From contig JAGYJZ010000010.1 in assembly GCA_018401875.1 (NCBI GenBank), forward strand, positions 1 through 64,000: a stretch of 64,000 nt of DNA, in the 5' to 3' direction. A model generated the notes under the pieces. It was not told the origin of the DNA. It worked only from the letters and a program-made list of their open reading frames with translations, and did no database searches. A program made the position numbers and the translations under genes. This document shows positions 42,890 to 52,045 of this stretch, piece after piece (position 1 is the stretch's first letter; each line of letters opens with the position of its first letter). The stretch comes from Salibacteraceae bacterium. GTDB lineage: Bacteria > Bacteroidota > Bacteroidia > Flavobacteriales_G > Salibacteraceae.

Positions 42890-44065
42890 CTAGTTCGAAA
42901 GCTTCTCACTCATGGCTTTGTATTTATCCATCTGATTCGTGCGCGCGTAAAGTTCTTTCAAAGAAGTCATCGTGCTCAAGTCATCCGGTTGCAATACATG
43001 AGCCTTTTCTAAGTATGGCAGCGCATCCCTTAATTGCTGGTCAGCTTTATCCTTAGCAGCCTTATACTTTGCATCATCAGTAATCATGTTTGCCTCGTTG
43101 AGCATTTCTGCACCGCGGTTATAAAAAAGTGCTCCAAGACTATAAGCAGCATCAAAGTAATCTTCTTTAATGCTCAACGCTTTCGTGTAGTCTTCCTTGG
43201 CTTTTTCGAAAAATGGTCGAGACTCATCTTTCTTGCCATCGTTAAGCATGCTTGCCTGCTTTGAGTCGTATATATTACCGCGAACGAAGAATAACAAGAA
43301 GTTATTCGGATCGTTTTGAATAGCAACATTCAAGTTCTCAAGCGCTTTATCAAATTCTTTTGATTCAAGATATATGTTGATTTCAGCGGTGATCAACTCC
43401 TGGCTATTTGGTAGCGCTTTGCGCGCTTCGGCAAGGGTTGCTTTGTACTTTTCTTTATCGCCCTGTTCTTTGTAAAGGTTGGCTAAGTTGATGTAGCTGT
43501 CTTCTACACTATAGTTAATCTCAATTGCTTTTCTGAAATTCTTCTCTGACTCTTCGTACATTTTTCCGTTTAACGCTGCTACAGCAGCACTGTAAATGGC
43601 TCCAGAATCGACAGCTCCAGCTTCAAGACGCACCGTGTAGCACGTTTCGAAGTACTTCACCGCATCAGCATAACTTTTTGCATTGAAACTTTCCACTCCT
43701 TCTTGGTAACTAAAAGCCGCCAAACGCTGGTAGCGATCGTTAACATCATTCATATTGATGCGTTTACTTCCCAATTCAATCGCCTTACCAAAAGACTCAA
43801 TGGCCTTGAGTAAGCTTCCATCCTTAAGTGACGCAAAACGCTCTTCTTCAGAGAAATAAATCTGCTCATAAATCTGACCACGGTAGTACCAAGTTTTACC
43901 ATCAATTTTAGTTTTCTCATTGGTTATGGCAGGCTCAATTTCAGTTTGGGCTTTGGCTAATTCGCCATCTTGTAAATAGTTATAGGCATTTAAAACCTTT
44001 GCTCCTTGCGCATACATCATGTTTGCACTTACCACAAATAGCACAGCTGCTACAAATCTTCTCAT
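42890..44065 (-). CDS. Exported tetratricopeptide-repeat protein
   Basis: A 391-residue protein with a signal peptide (residues 1-19, ending NMMYAQ) and about eight TPR-type helical pairs: KAQTEIEPAI, AIESFGKAIELG, YADAVKYFETCY, YEESEKNFRKAIEINYS, YINLANLYKEQGDKEKYKA, FDKALENLNVAIQNDPNN, AKEDYTKALSIKEDYFDAAY and LPYLEKAHVLQPDD. It probably scaffolds an envelope complex; the partner is not evident. A well-formed promoter (44084-44113) drives it alone, and a terminator follows. Confidence 0.82.
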   Translation of the reverse strand: MRRFVAAVLFVVSANMMYAQGAKVLNAYNYLQDGELAKAQTEIEPAITNEKTKIDGKTWYYRGQIYEQIYFSEEERFASLKDGSLLKAIESFGKAIELGSKRINMNDVNDRYQRLAAFSYQEGVESFNAKSYADAVKYFETCYTVRLEAGAVDSGAIYSAAVAALNGKMYEESEKNFRKAIEINYSVEDSYINLANLYKEQGDKEKYKATLAEARKALPNSQELITAEINIYLESKEFDKALENLNVAIQNDPNNFLLFFVRGNIYDSKQASMLNDGKKDESRPFFEKAKEDYTKALSIKEDYFDAAYSLGALFYNRGAEMLNEANMITDDAKYKAAKDKADQQLRDALPYLEKAHVLQPDDLSTMTSLKELYARTNQMDKYKAMSEKLSN

Positions 44066-44083
44066 AGTTTTTAAAATTTGATT

Positions 44084-44113
44084 CAAAAGTAGAAAATCAA
44101 TTACAAGACCAAA
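44084..44113 (-). promoter_or_regulatory. Bacteroidota-type promoter of the TPR gene
   Basis: On the minus strand a TTTG -33 box (44110-44113) and a TACTTTTG -7 box (44084-44091) are separated by 18 bases. The ATG at 44065 lies 18 bases after the -7 box. This is the best complete promoter in the window, with the one at 7454. Confidence 0.65.
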
Positions 44114-44119
44114 AGAAGT

Positions 44120-46672
44120 TTACTCTTCTGATTCATTTTCTTCTGCAGCTGGAGCTTCACCATCTAATTCTCCAGCATCGTCAAGCGCAATTGGTTCGAT
44201 GGGATTGCCCATTTCATCCAACAATTCTTCTTCGAAGGCGTCTACCTTAGCTACAGCAGCAATTGAATCACCACCGCGCAGGTTGATCAATCGAACACCT
44301 TGAGTGGCGCGACCCATCACCCGCAGTTCAGCCATTGACATTCTGATGGTGATGCCTGAGCGATTGATAATCATCAGGTCGTCATCGTCAGAAACATTCT
44401 TAATTGAAATCAGGTCACCTGTTTTATCGGTAATGTTCAAGGTTTTAACACCTTTACCACCGCGGTTTGTGATGCGGTAGTCTTCTACCAAGGTGCGTTT
44501 TCCGTATCCTTTTTCTGAAACGACTAGCACACTTTCTGACGGATCATTCACACAGATCATACCGACCACTTCATCCTTTGGTCCAGCAAGGGTTACTCCT
44601 TTCACTCCGCTAGCGCCACGACCCATTGATCGCACTTTGGTTTCGTCAAAGTGAATCGCTTTACCTGACTTCAATGCCATGATTATGTGATGCTCACCAT
44701 TGGTCAATCGCGCCTCGAGCAATGTATCGCCTTCTCTCACTCCGATTGCGATAATTCCATTCGCTCTAGGTCGGCTGTATTGTTCAAGTGGGGTTTTCTT
44801 CACAATACCGTTCTTGGTGCACATGACGATGAAGTGATTGTTTAGGAACTCTTCATCGCTCAAACTCTCCACATTAATATATGTCAACACCTTATCGTCT
44901 GGTTCGATGTTGAGTAAGTTTTGAATCGCCCGTCCTTTTGAAGCTTTTGTGCCTTCAGGAATTTCGAACACACGCATCCAGAAACATTTTCCTTTCTCGG
45001 TGAAAATGAGTAGATAATTGTGCGTGCTAGCCACAAATAAATGTTCTAAGAAGTCTTCGTTTCTCGTACTCGAGCCTTTGCTCCCTACTCCACCGCGCGT
45101 TTGTCTTCGGTATTCGGTAAGCACCGTGCGCTTGATATAACCCAAGTGTGAAATGGTAACGACCACTTCTTCGTTTGGAATCATATCTTCTATGCGAAAG
45201 TCTTCAGCACCGTACACAATTTCTGTTCTGCGTTCGTCACCGTACTTCTCTTTAATGGTAATCAATTCTTCTTTGATCAGCGCCATTCTGAGCTCTTCCG
45301 TACTCAACAAGTTCTGCAATCCTTCGATGGTTTTCATCAACTCGTCAAATTCGGCCTTGATCTTGTCGCGCTCCAGTCCTGTAAGTCGCTGCAAACGCAT
45401 GTCGAGAATCGCACGCGCTTGAATTTCAGAGAGTTTAAACGCTGACATTAGCCCTTCACGGGCCTCGTCTGGAGTTTTAGATGCGCGAATAAGTTTGATC
45501 ACCTCGTCAATGTGGTCTAGCGCGATGAGCAATCCTTCGAGCACATGGGCTCTTTCTTCTGCTTTGCGCAGTTCAAATTTCGCCCTTCTCACCACTACAT
45601 CGTGCCTGTGATCGACAAAATGAACGATCATGTCTTTGAGGTTCAATGCCTCTGGTCGGCCTTTTACCAATGCAATGTTGTTGACACTGAAGCTGGTTTG
45701 AAGTGCTGTGTATTTAAAGAGATGATTTTGAACCACATTCGGAATCGCATCGCCTTTCAGTTCGTACACGATACGCATACCATTTCTGTCTGATTCGTCT
45801 CTAATGTCGCGAATTCCTTCTATTTTCTTATCGTTCACCAACTCAGCCGTACGTTGAATCATATCTGCTTTGTTTACTTGATAAGGAATCTCTGTTACGA
45901 TGATTGCTGCTCGGTCATCGTCATCCATTTCAATGTTGGTTCTGGCGCGCATCACGATGCGACCTCTCCCCTCTTCGAAGGCAGCTTTCACCCCTTCATA
46001 GCCGTAAATAATACCGCCCGTTGGGAAGTCAGGCGCCTTAATGTGTTCCATCAATCCAGCTATGTCAATATCCTTATTATCAATGTATGCAACAATTCCA
46101 TTTATCACCTCCGTTAGGTTGTGCGGAGGCATATTCGTTGCCATACCAACTGCGATACCACTGGTGCCATTGATAAGCAAATTTGGGATTCCCGCAGGAA
46201 GCACTTTCGGTTCCTCGAGAGAATCGTCAAAGTTGAGCTGAAAGTCAACCGTTTCTTTGTCGATATCGGCCAATAATTCCTCGGCAATTTTCCTCAATCG
46301 CGCTTCGGTGTATCGCATCGCTGCTGGACTATCGCCATCGATTGAGCCAAAGTTACCTTGACCATCAACTAAAGGATATCGCAAACTCCAAGGTTGCGCC
46401 ATTCTCACCATGGTGTCATACACCGATGAATCACCGTGTGGGTGATATTTACCCAGCACTTCTCCAACAATTCTGGCTGATTTTTTGTGTGCCCTATTTG
46501 AAAGAACCCCTAAGTCTAACATTCCGTACAACACCCTTCTGTGCACGGGTTTCAATCCATCTCTCACATCTGGTAGCGCTCTTGAAACAATAACGGACAT
46601 CGAATAATCGATGTACGCAGTCTTCATTTCATCCTCTATGTTAACGCTTATAATCTTTTCTCCTTCTGCCAT
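44120..46672 (-). CDS. gyrA: DNA gyrase subunit A
   Basis: An 850-residue type II topoisomerase subunit. The winged-helix and tower domains carry [17 protein letters not shown]-like sequence (about residues 31-46), the quinolone-resistance region [18 protein letters not shown], and the catalytic tyrosine in [10 protein letters not shown] (about residue 120). The positions matching E. coli S83 and D87 are serine and aspartate, the susceptible state. The C-terminal six-bladed propeller follows from about 505, with the GyrA box [10 protein letters not shown] (about 525). The acidic tail ([19 protein letters not shown]) is normal. It is divergent from clpC. Confidence 0.97.
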   Translation of the reverse strand: MAEGEKIISVNIEDEMKTAYIDYSMSVIVSRALPDVRDGLKPVHRRVLYGMLDLGVLSNRAHKKSARIVGEVLGKYHPHGDSSVYDTMVRMAQPWSLRYPLVDGQGNFGSIDGDSPAAMRYTEARLRKIAEELLADIDKETVDFQLNFDDSLEEPKVLPAGIPNLLINGTSGIAVGMATNMPPHNLTEVINGIVAYIDNKDIDIAGLMEHIKAPDFPTGGIIYGYEGVKAAFEEGRGRIVMRARTNIEMDDDDRAAIIVTEIPYQVNKADMIQRTAELVNDKKIEGIRDIRDESDRNGMRIVYELKGDAIPNVVQNHLFKYTALQTSFSVNNIALVKGRPEALNLKDMIVHFVDHRHDVVVRRAKFELRKAEERAHVLEGLLIALDHIDEVIKLIRASKTPDEAREGLMSAFKLSEIQARAILDMRLQRLTGLERDKIKAEFDELMKTIEGLQNLLSTEELRMALIKEELITIKEKYGDERRTEIVYGAEDFRIEDMIPNEEVVVTISHLGYIKRTVLTEYRRQTRGGVGSKGSSTRNEDFLEHLFVASTHNYLLIFTEKGKCFWMRVFEIPEGTKASKGRAIQNLLNIEPDDKVLTYINVESLSDEEFLNNHFIVMCTKNGIVKKTPLEQYSRPRANGIIAIGVREGDTLLEARLTNGEHHIIMALKSGKAIHFDETKVRSMGRGASGVKGVTLAGPKDEVVGMICVNDPSESVLVVSEKGYGKRTLVEDYRITNRGGKGVKTLNITDKTGDLISIKNVSDDDDLMIINRSGITIRMSMAELRVMGRATQGVRLINLRGGDSIAAVAKVDAFEEELLDEMGNPIEPIALDDAGELDGEAPAAEENESEE

Positions 46673-46732
46673 GTTATCCTTCTATTGGTTGATTGCTGTT
46701 TGAGTCTAGGCGAGCGCGCTAAGACGAGTGTC

Positions 46733-46740
46733 CGAAAGTA
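46733..46740 (-). promoter_or_regulatory. Candidate -7 box TACTTTCG of gyrA
   Basis: TACTTTCG on the minus strand fits TAnnTTCG and would give a leader of about 55 bases before gyrA. No properly spaced -33 TTG is visible. Confidence 0.4.
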
Positions 46741-46845
46741 ACATTCAGCAACCCGATAACACGTAAAAAAAGGTGCTATTTTTAAACAAAATTCTGTTAG
46801 TATACTTAGTATATGCAAGGTTTTCAACAATGCTTCGACACTAGC

Positions 46846-46875
46846 TTTGGATACGTTAAAAAATCTACTACTTTG
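46846..46875 (+). promoter_or_regulatory. Candidate promoter of clpC
   Basis: TTTG at 46846-46849 and TACTTTG at 46869-46875 are separated by 19 bases. The -7 box is one base shorter than TAnnTTTG. It lies 43 bases before the clpC ATG. Confidence 0.5.
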
Positions 46876-46918
46876 TCGAGGTTTTAGCGGGAAGTAATAA
46901 GAGACAGTTTTAAGATAT

Positions 46919-49489
46919 ATGGATACAAATTTTTCACCAAGGGTTAAGGACGTAATATCGTTCAGTCGCGAGGAAGCGCTTAGGTTGGGGCACGACTACA
47001 TTGGCACTGAGCATTTCCTATTGGGCATGATCAGGGAAGGCGATGGTGTGGCAATTAAAATATTGAAGAACCTCGATGTTGATCTATCAGAACTGCGCAA
47101 GCTGATCGAAAACTCCGTAAAAAGTGCAGAAAGCAGCGGAAAGCCGCTCAATAGTTTAGGGAACATCCCATTGGTGAAGCAAGCAGAAAAGACGCTGAAG
47201 ATCACCTACCTTGAGGCAAAGCTTTTCAAGAGCACCGTTATAGGTACGGAGCACTTATTGCTCAGCATATTAAAAGATGAAAACAATGTAGCATCAAGGG
47301 CTTTATCGGCCTTTAATGTTTCTTATGATGTCGTTAAAGAAGAATTAGAATTAATGTTGAATCAAGAAACACCAAAATCGGAATTTCCGAATACACCGAG
47401 CGATGATGATGACGAAGATGGTCCGTCATTCGGCTCTGGATCTGGCGGAAGCGGGAGCAGCGCAGGCTCTTCCAGCCGCAGACCTGGCGATGCCAAGTCA
47501 AAAACCCCTGTACTCGATAACTTTGGTCGAGACCTAACCAAGCAAGCTGAGGATGATAAACTCGACCCCATCGTGGGACGGGAAAAAGAAATCGAACGTG
47601 TTTCACAAATCCTTAGTCGAAGAAAGAAAAACAACCCTATTCTTATTGGAGAACCTGGCGTAGGTAAATCTGCCATTGCCGAAGGGCTAGCGCTGCGCAT
47701 CGTGCAGCGAAAAGTGTCGCGTGTGTTGTTCAACAAACGCGTAGTGACGCTCGATTTGGCTTCTCTTGTTGCAGGCACCAAATACCGCGGTCAGTTTGAA
47801 GAACGAATGAAGGCTGTGATGAATGAACTTGAAAAAAGTCCTGACATCATTTTATTCATTGATGAGATTCACACCTTAGTTGGCGCTGGAGGTGCATCGG
47901 GTTCGCTGGATGCTTCAAACATGTTTAAACCAGCGTTGGCACGAGGAGAAATTCAATGCATCGGAGCGACCACGTTGGATGAATACCGACAGTACATCGA
48001 AAAAGATGGTGCGCTCGAAAGGCGTTTCCAGAAAGTATTGATCGAACCAACTACGGCTGAAGAGACCATTCAAATTTTGATGAACATCAAAGAAAAGTAC
48101 GAGACGCACCACAACGTAGTGTATTCTGACGAAGCGATTAAAGCGTGTGTTCAACTGACAGACCGCTACATCAGCGACCGTCATTTGCCTGATAAGGCTA
48201 TCGATGCATTGGATGAAGCAGGTTCACGCGTTCACATTACAAATATTCGCGTTCCGCAGGCGATCATCGATGTAGAGAAGAAAATCGAGGACATCAAAGA
48301 GCAGAAAAACCGCGTGGTGAGAAGCCAACGGTATGAGGAGGCAGCAAAGCTTCGCGATACGGAAAGGCAGTTGATCGAAGAATTGGAAACGGAAAAGAAA
48401 AAATGGGAAGAAGAAACCAAAAATCACCGCGAACCGGTTACTGAAGACAATGTGGCCGAGGTAGTAGCGATGATGACGGGTGTGCCTACACAGCGTATTG
48501 CTCAAAACGAAAGTTCTCGTTTGGTGAATATGGATGTGGAGTTGCGCGGTTCGGTGGTCGGACAAGACAATGCCATCGAGAAAGTGGTGAAATCAATTCG
48601 CAGAAATCGTGCTGGATTGAAAGATCCAGAAAAACCTATTGGTACATTTATTTTCTTAGGCCCTACTGGAGTTGGTAAAACACAGTTGGCAAAAGTGCTC
48701 GCGCGTTACCTCTTTGACAAGGACGATGCCTTGATTCGCATCGACATGAGCGAGTACATGGAAAAATTTGCTGTTTCTCGATTGATTGGTGCGCCTCCAG
48801 GATATGTCGGTTATGAAGAAGGTGGTCAGTTGACCGAAAAAGTGCGAAGACGCCCCTACTCTGTTGTGTTGTTAGACGAAATAGAAAAGGCGCATCCCGA
48901 TGTTTTCAACTTATTGCTTCAAGTATTGGATGACGGTCAAATCACCGACAGTTTAGGACGGAAAATTGATTTTAGAAATTCGATTGTAATTATGACATCC
49001 AATATCGGCTCGCGCCAGTTGAAAGACTTTGGTGCTGGAGTTGGTTTTTCTACCAAGGCTAAACTTGACCAAGCAGATGATATTACCAAAGGTGTCATTG
49101 AAAAAGCATTAAAGAATGCCTTTGCCCCTGAATTCTTGAATCGAATTGACGATGTTGTGTTGTTCAATAATTTGAATCAGGATCACATCAAAGAGATCAT
49201 TCACATCGAAATGAAGTCATTGTTGAAACGTGTGGAAGAGATTGGCTACAAGCTGGTGGTTTCTGACAAAGCGCTCGACTTCATCTCTGACAAAGGATTT
49301 GACGATAAATATGGAGCGCGGCCGTTGAAACGTGCGATTCAAAAGTATTTGGAGGATCCAATGGCCGAAGAAATCATTAAGGCCAACATTGACGAAGGCG
49401 ATGAGTTGCATGCCGACTTAAACAAAGAAGGCGACAACATTGTGATCAAACTGAAAAAGATCAAGAAGAAAAAAGATTCAGAATCTTAA
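46919..49489 (+). CDS. clpC: ATP-dependent Clp protease ATP-binding subunit ClpC
   Basis: An 856-residue AAA+ unfoldase that feeds substrates to ClpP. The double Clp N-domain (residues 1-145: FSREEALRLGHDYIGTEHFL, IGTEHLLLSILKDE) is followed by a Ser/Gly/Asp-rich linker (about 155-195). AAA-1 has GEPGVGKSAIAEG (about 243-255) and DEIHTLVGAG. A ClpC-type M domain with coiled coil lies near 430-500. AAA-2 has GPTGVGKTQLAK (about 581-592) and the D2-small domain ends lysine-rich. The ClpP loop is not obvious to me. It is divergent from gyrA and closed by a strong terminator. Confidence 0.94.
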   Translation: MDTNFSPRVKDVISFSREEALRLGHDYIGTEHFLLGMIREGDGVAIKILKNLDVDLSELRKLIENSVKSAESSGKPLNSLGNIPLVKQAEKTLKITYLEAKLFKSTVIGTEHLLLSILKDENNVASRALSAFNVSYDVVKEELELMLNQETPKSEFPNTPSDDDDEDGPSFGSGSGGSGSSAGSSSRRPGDAKSKTPVLDNFGRDLTKQAEDDKLDPIVGREKEIERVSQILSRRKKNNPILIGEPGVGKSAIAEGLALRIVQRKVSRVLFNKRVVTLDLASLVAGTKYRGQFEERMKAVMNELEKSPDIILFIDEIHTLVGAGGASGSLDASNMFKPALARGEIQCIGATTLDEYRQYIEKDGALERRFQKVLIEPTTAEETIQILMNIKEKYETHHNVVYSDEAIKACVQLTDRYISDRHLPDKAIDALDEAGSRVHITNIRVPQAIIDVEKKIEDIKEQKNRVVRSQRYEEAAKLRDTERQLIEELETEKKKWEEETKNHREPVTEDNVAEVVAMMTGVPTQRIAQNESSRLVNMDVELRGSVVGQDNAIEKVVKSIRRNRAGLKDPEKPIGTFIFLGPTGVGKTQLAKVLARYLFDKDDALIRIDMSEYMEKFAVSRLIGAPPGYVGYEEGGQLTEKVRRRPYSVVLLDEIEKAHPDVFNLLLQVLDDGQITDSLGRKIDFRNSIVIMTSNIGSRQLKDFGAGVGFSTKAKLDQADDITKGVIEKALKNAFAPEFLNRIDDVVLFNNLNQDHIKEIIHIEMKSLLKRVEEIGYKLVVSDKALDFISDKGFDDKYGARPLKRAIQKYLEDPMAEEIIKANIDEGDELHADLNKEGDNIVIKLKKIKKKKDSES

Positions 49490-49492
49490 ATG

Positions 49493-49524
49493 AAAAAGCC
49501 CCATGTTGTAGCGTGGGGCTTTTT
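49493..49524. terminator. Terminator between clpC and recQ
   Basis: AAAAAGCCCCA (49493-49503) and TGGGGCTTTT (49514-49523) pair around a 10-base loop, with A and T tracts on both sides. It serves convergent clpC and recQ. Confidence 0.88.
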
Positions 49525-49543
49525 ATGATATTGAAGTTAGCTT

Positions 49544-51754
49544 CTAGTTCGCTACTTCAGACATAAACTTTATGCGGATCATTCGAAGTTCTTCGGCCGT
49601 GTAGTCTTCATCGTCAAGCTCTTCAAGTGCTGCTTCAATGTCTGGCGTTTCAGCTTCCATAAAATAATCATATACTTCTTCGAGTCGATCTTCATCTACC
49701 ACATCATCGATGTAGTAGTCGATATTGACTTTCGTACCACTATCAACGATGTGTTCGAGTTCTTCGAGCAGTTCGTCAAACGACATTCCTTTTGCTTTGG
49801 CGATATCTTCAAGTGGTATTTTCCGGTCGATGGATTGAATGATGTACACCTTTCGTCCTGATTTATTGACCACCGATTTCACGACCATATCTTGTGGTCG
49901 TTCGATTCCATTTTCTTCAACATAGGACTGAATCAGCTCAATGAATGGCTTTCCAAACTTCAGCGCTTTACCACTTCCCACACCTTGGATGTTTTTCAAT
50001 TCATCCATGGTAATCGGGTACTGATTTGCCATGTCTTCTAATGATGGATCTTGAAAAACTACAAAGGGAGGAACATTCTTCTCTTTTGAAATTTTCTTTC
50101 GCAAGTCTTTCAGGAGGTGCATCAGGTTTTCGTCCATTACAGAACCACCTGTCTTGCCACTCATGATGATCTCGTTTCCTTTTTCGATTTCAGAGGTGTA
50201 GTCGTGATCCTTATAAATACTGTATGATTCAGGAGGGTTAGTCATGAACTCGCGCCCCTTTTCTGAAATTTTAATCAGGCCATAATTTTCAATGTCTTTG
50301 AAGAGCAATCCTTCGACCAAGGCTTGACGAAGTGCTGCCATCCAATATTTTGCTTCGGTTTCTTTTCCGATTCCAAACACGTCAATTTGATTGTGCCTAT
50401 AGGTAGAAACTTCAGAAGTGTTCTTTCCGCAAACCACATTCACAATGTGCTTCGCTTTGAAACGCTGTTTAACAGTTTCAATCACCTTGAAAAGCACGAG
50501 CATTTTGTCTACAAACTCGATCTTCTCTTTCGGATTAACCGAGTTATCATCCATGTTTGCTCCTTCGCCATTCACTTCATCCCATTCTTCTCCAAAATAG
50601 TTGAGTAAGAATTTTCTGCGCGATACAGTCGTTTCGGCATAAGACACTACCTCTTCGAGCAGTTGCTTGCCCACTTCTTGTTCAGCAACGGGCTTTCCGT
50701 TCATGAACTTCTCTAGCTTTTCGATGTCTTTGTAGTCATACAATGCTACACACACCCCTTCTCCACCGTCTCTGCCTGCACGTCCTGTTTCTTGATAGTA
50801 TCCTTCCAAGCTTTTCGGCATGTCATAATGCACCACAAAACGAACATCTGGTTTATCGATGCCCATTCCAAAAGCGATGGTAGCGACAATCACATCGGCA
50901 TCTTCCATCAAGAATTGATCTTGATGCTTTGATCGTGTATTGGCGTCAAAACCTGCGTGGTATGGCAGTGCTTTGATACCATTTACTTGGAGTGAAGATG
51001 CTACTTCTTCCACTTTTTTCCTGCTCAAGCAATAGATGATTCCCGACTTCCCTTCTCGCTCTTTTACAAAACGAATGAGTTGTTTGATCGGATCAATTTT
51101 TGGGCGGACTTCATAGAATAAGTTTGGTCTGTTGAATGATGCTTTGAAAACAGAAGCATCGCTCATACCCAAGTTTTTCTGAATATCAGATTGAACCTTA
51201 GGAGTGGCTGTTGCGGTAAGTGCCATGACCGGAATTTCTTGGTCAATTCCTTTGATCATTTCTCTTATGCGTCTGTACTCAGGTCTGAAATCGTGCCCCC
51301 ATTCTGAGATACAATGCGCTTCATCCACTGCAACGAAAGAAATTGGAACACTCTTCAGAAATTCGAGGTTTTCTTCCTTGTTCAGCGATTCAGGAGCCAG
51401 GTAAAGCATCTTAGTATTGCCGTTTACCACGTCTTCCTTTACTTGGGTGATCTCTGTTTTGTTCAGCGAACTGTTCAAGAAATGGGCAATATTGTCTTCA
51501 CTGCCATAACTGCGAATCGAGTCAACCTGATTCTTCATCAATGCGATGAGCGGTGAAATAATGATGGCCGTTCCTTCTTTCATCAGCGCTGGAAGCTGAT
51601 AGCACAAAGACTTACCACCGCCAGTAGGCATGATGGCGAAAGTGTCTTTACCTGCCATTACGCTCTCAATCACTTCTCTTTGCATTCCTTTAAAAGAGTC
51701 GAACCCAAAATGTTCTTTCAAGGCCTCTTCTAAAGTTACTTGCTTCGTGTCCAT
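49544..51754 (-). CDS. recQ: RecQ-family DNA helicase with HRDC domain and degenerate zinc site
   Basis: A 736-residue helicase. Walker A is PTGGGKS (residues 43-49), followed by DEAHCISEWGHDFRP, TATATP and QETGRAGRDG. Where RecQ normally has C-R-R...C-G-x-C-D-N-C, this protein has SRRKFLLNYFGE (S378) and ANMDDNSVNP (A399, D402, S405), so all four zinc ligands are replaced. The winged helix follows (about 430-520), then HRDC (about 530-615, PFVVFQDPSLEDMANQYP) and a further acidic C-terminal domain (about 620-736). It is the long, RecQ-like paralogue of the gene at 2820-4529, which keeps its cysteines. Confidence 0.92.
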   Translation of the reverse strand: MDTKQVTLEEALKEHFGFDSFKGMQREVIESVMAGKDTFAIMPTGGGKSLCYQLPALMKEGTAIIISPLIALMKNQVDSIRSYGSEDNIAHFLNSSLNKTEITQVKEDVVNGNTKMLYLAPESLNKEENLEFLKSVPISFVAVDEAHCISEWGHDFRPEYRRIREMIKGIDQEIPVMALTATATPKVQSDIQKNLGMSDASVFKASFNRPNLFYEVRPKIDPIKQLIRFVKEREGKSGIIYCLSRKKVEEVASSLQVNGIKALPYHAGFDANTRSKHQDQFLMEDADVIVATIAFGMGIDKPDVRFVVHYDMPKSLEGYYQETGRAGRDGGEGVCVALYDYKDIEKLEKFMNGKPVAEQEVGKQLLEEVVSYAETTVSRRKFLLNYFGEEWDEVNGEGANMDDNSVNPKEKIEFVDKMLVLFKVIETVKQRFKAKHIVNVVCGKNTSEVSTYRHNQIDVFGIGKETEAKYWMAALRQALVEGLLFKDIENYGLIKISEKGREFMTNPPESYSIYKDHDYTSEIEKGNEIIMSGKTGGSVMDENLMHLLKDLRKKISKEKNVPPFVVFQDPSLEDMANQYPITMDELKNIQGVGSGKALKFGKPFIELIQSYVEENGIERPQDMVVKSVVNKSGRKVYIIQSIDRKIPLEDIAKAKGMSFDELLEELEHIVDSGTKVNIDYYIDDVVDEDRLEEVYDYFMEAETPDIEAALEELDDEDYTAEELRMIRIKFMSEVAN

Positions 51755-51811
51755 AAATACAAATTGCTTTAGCTACTAAAAATACTACAATAGTTTCAAT
51801 TAATCGACATA

Positions 51812-52039
51812 CTATCTTGGAGGTTGATTTCCGCGATTGTCATCTCCTTTTAAAAAATTAGAAAACACAAACAGAATGACCACCGATGAGCAAAAGATTA
51901 CTACTAACGTGAGTAAACTTTTTCGAAATACTTGCTCTACTTCAATGATGTCCCAAATAGAAAGGACGGCCAAAACTGAAAAAAACAGTACCGCCAAAAT
52001 AAGTATGGATGCGGTGATTTTTTTTATGCTATCTATCAT
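51812..52039 (-). CDS. Small two-helix membrane protein
   Basis: A 75-residue protein with two membrane helices (about residues 10-30, ILILAVLFFSVLAVLSIW, and 43-63, LTLVVIFCSSVVILFVF) and a polar, proline-ended tail (GDDNRGNQPPR). No family is recognised. It begins six bases after the stop of the 12-repeat TPR gene, so it is co-transcribed and may anchor or accompany that protein. Confidence 0.7.
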   Translation of the reverse strand: MIDSIKKITASILILAVLFFSVLAVLSIWDIIEVEQVFRKSLLTLVVIFCSSVVILFVFSNFLKGDDNRGNQPPR

Positions 52040-52045
52040 GATTTA

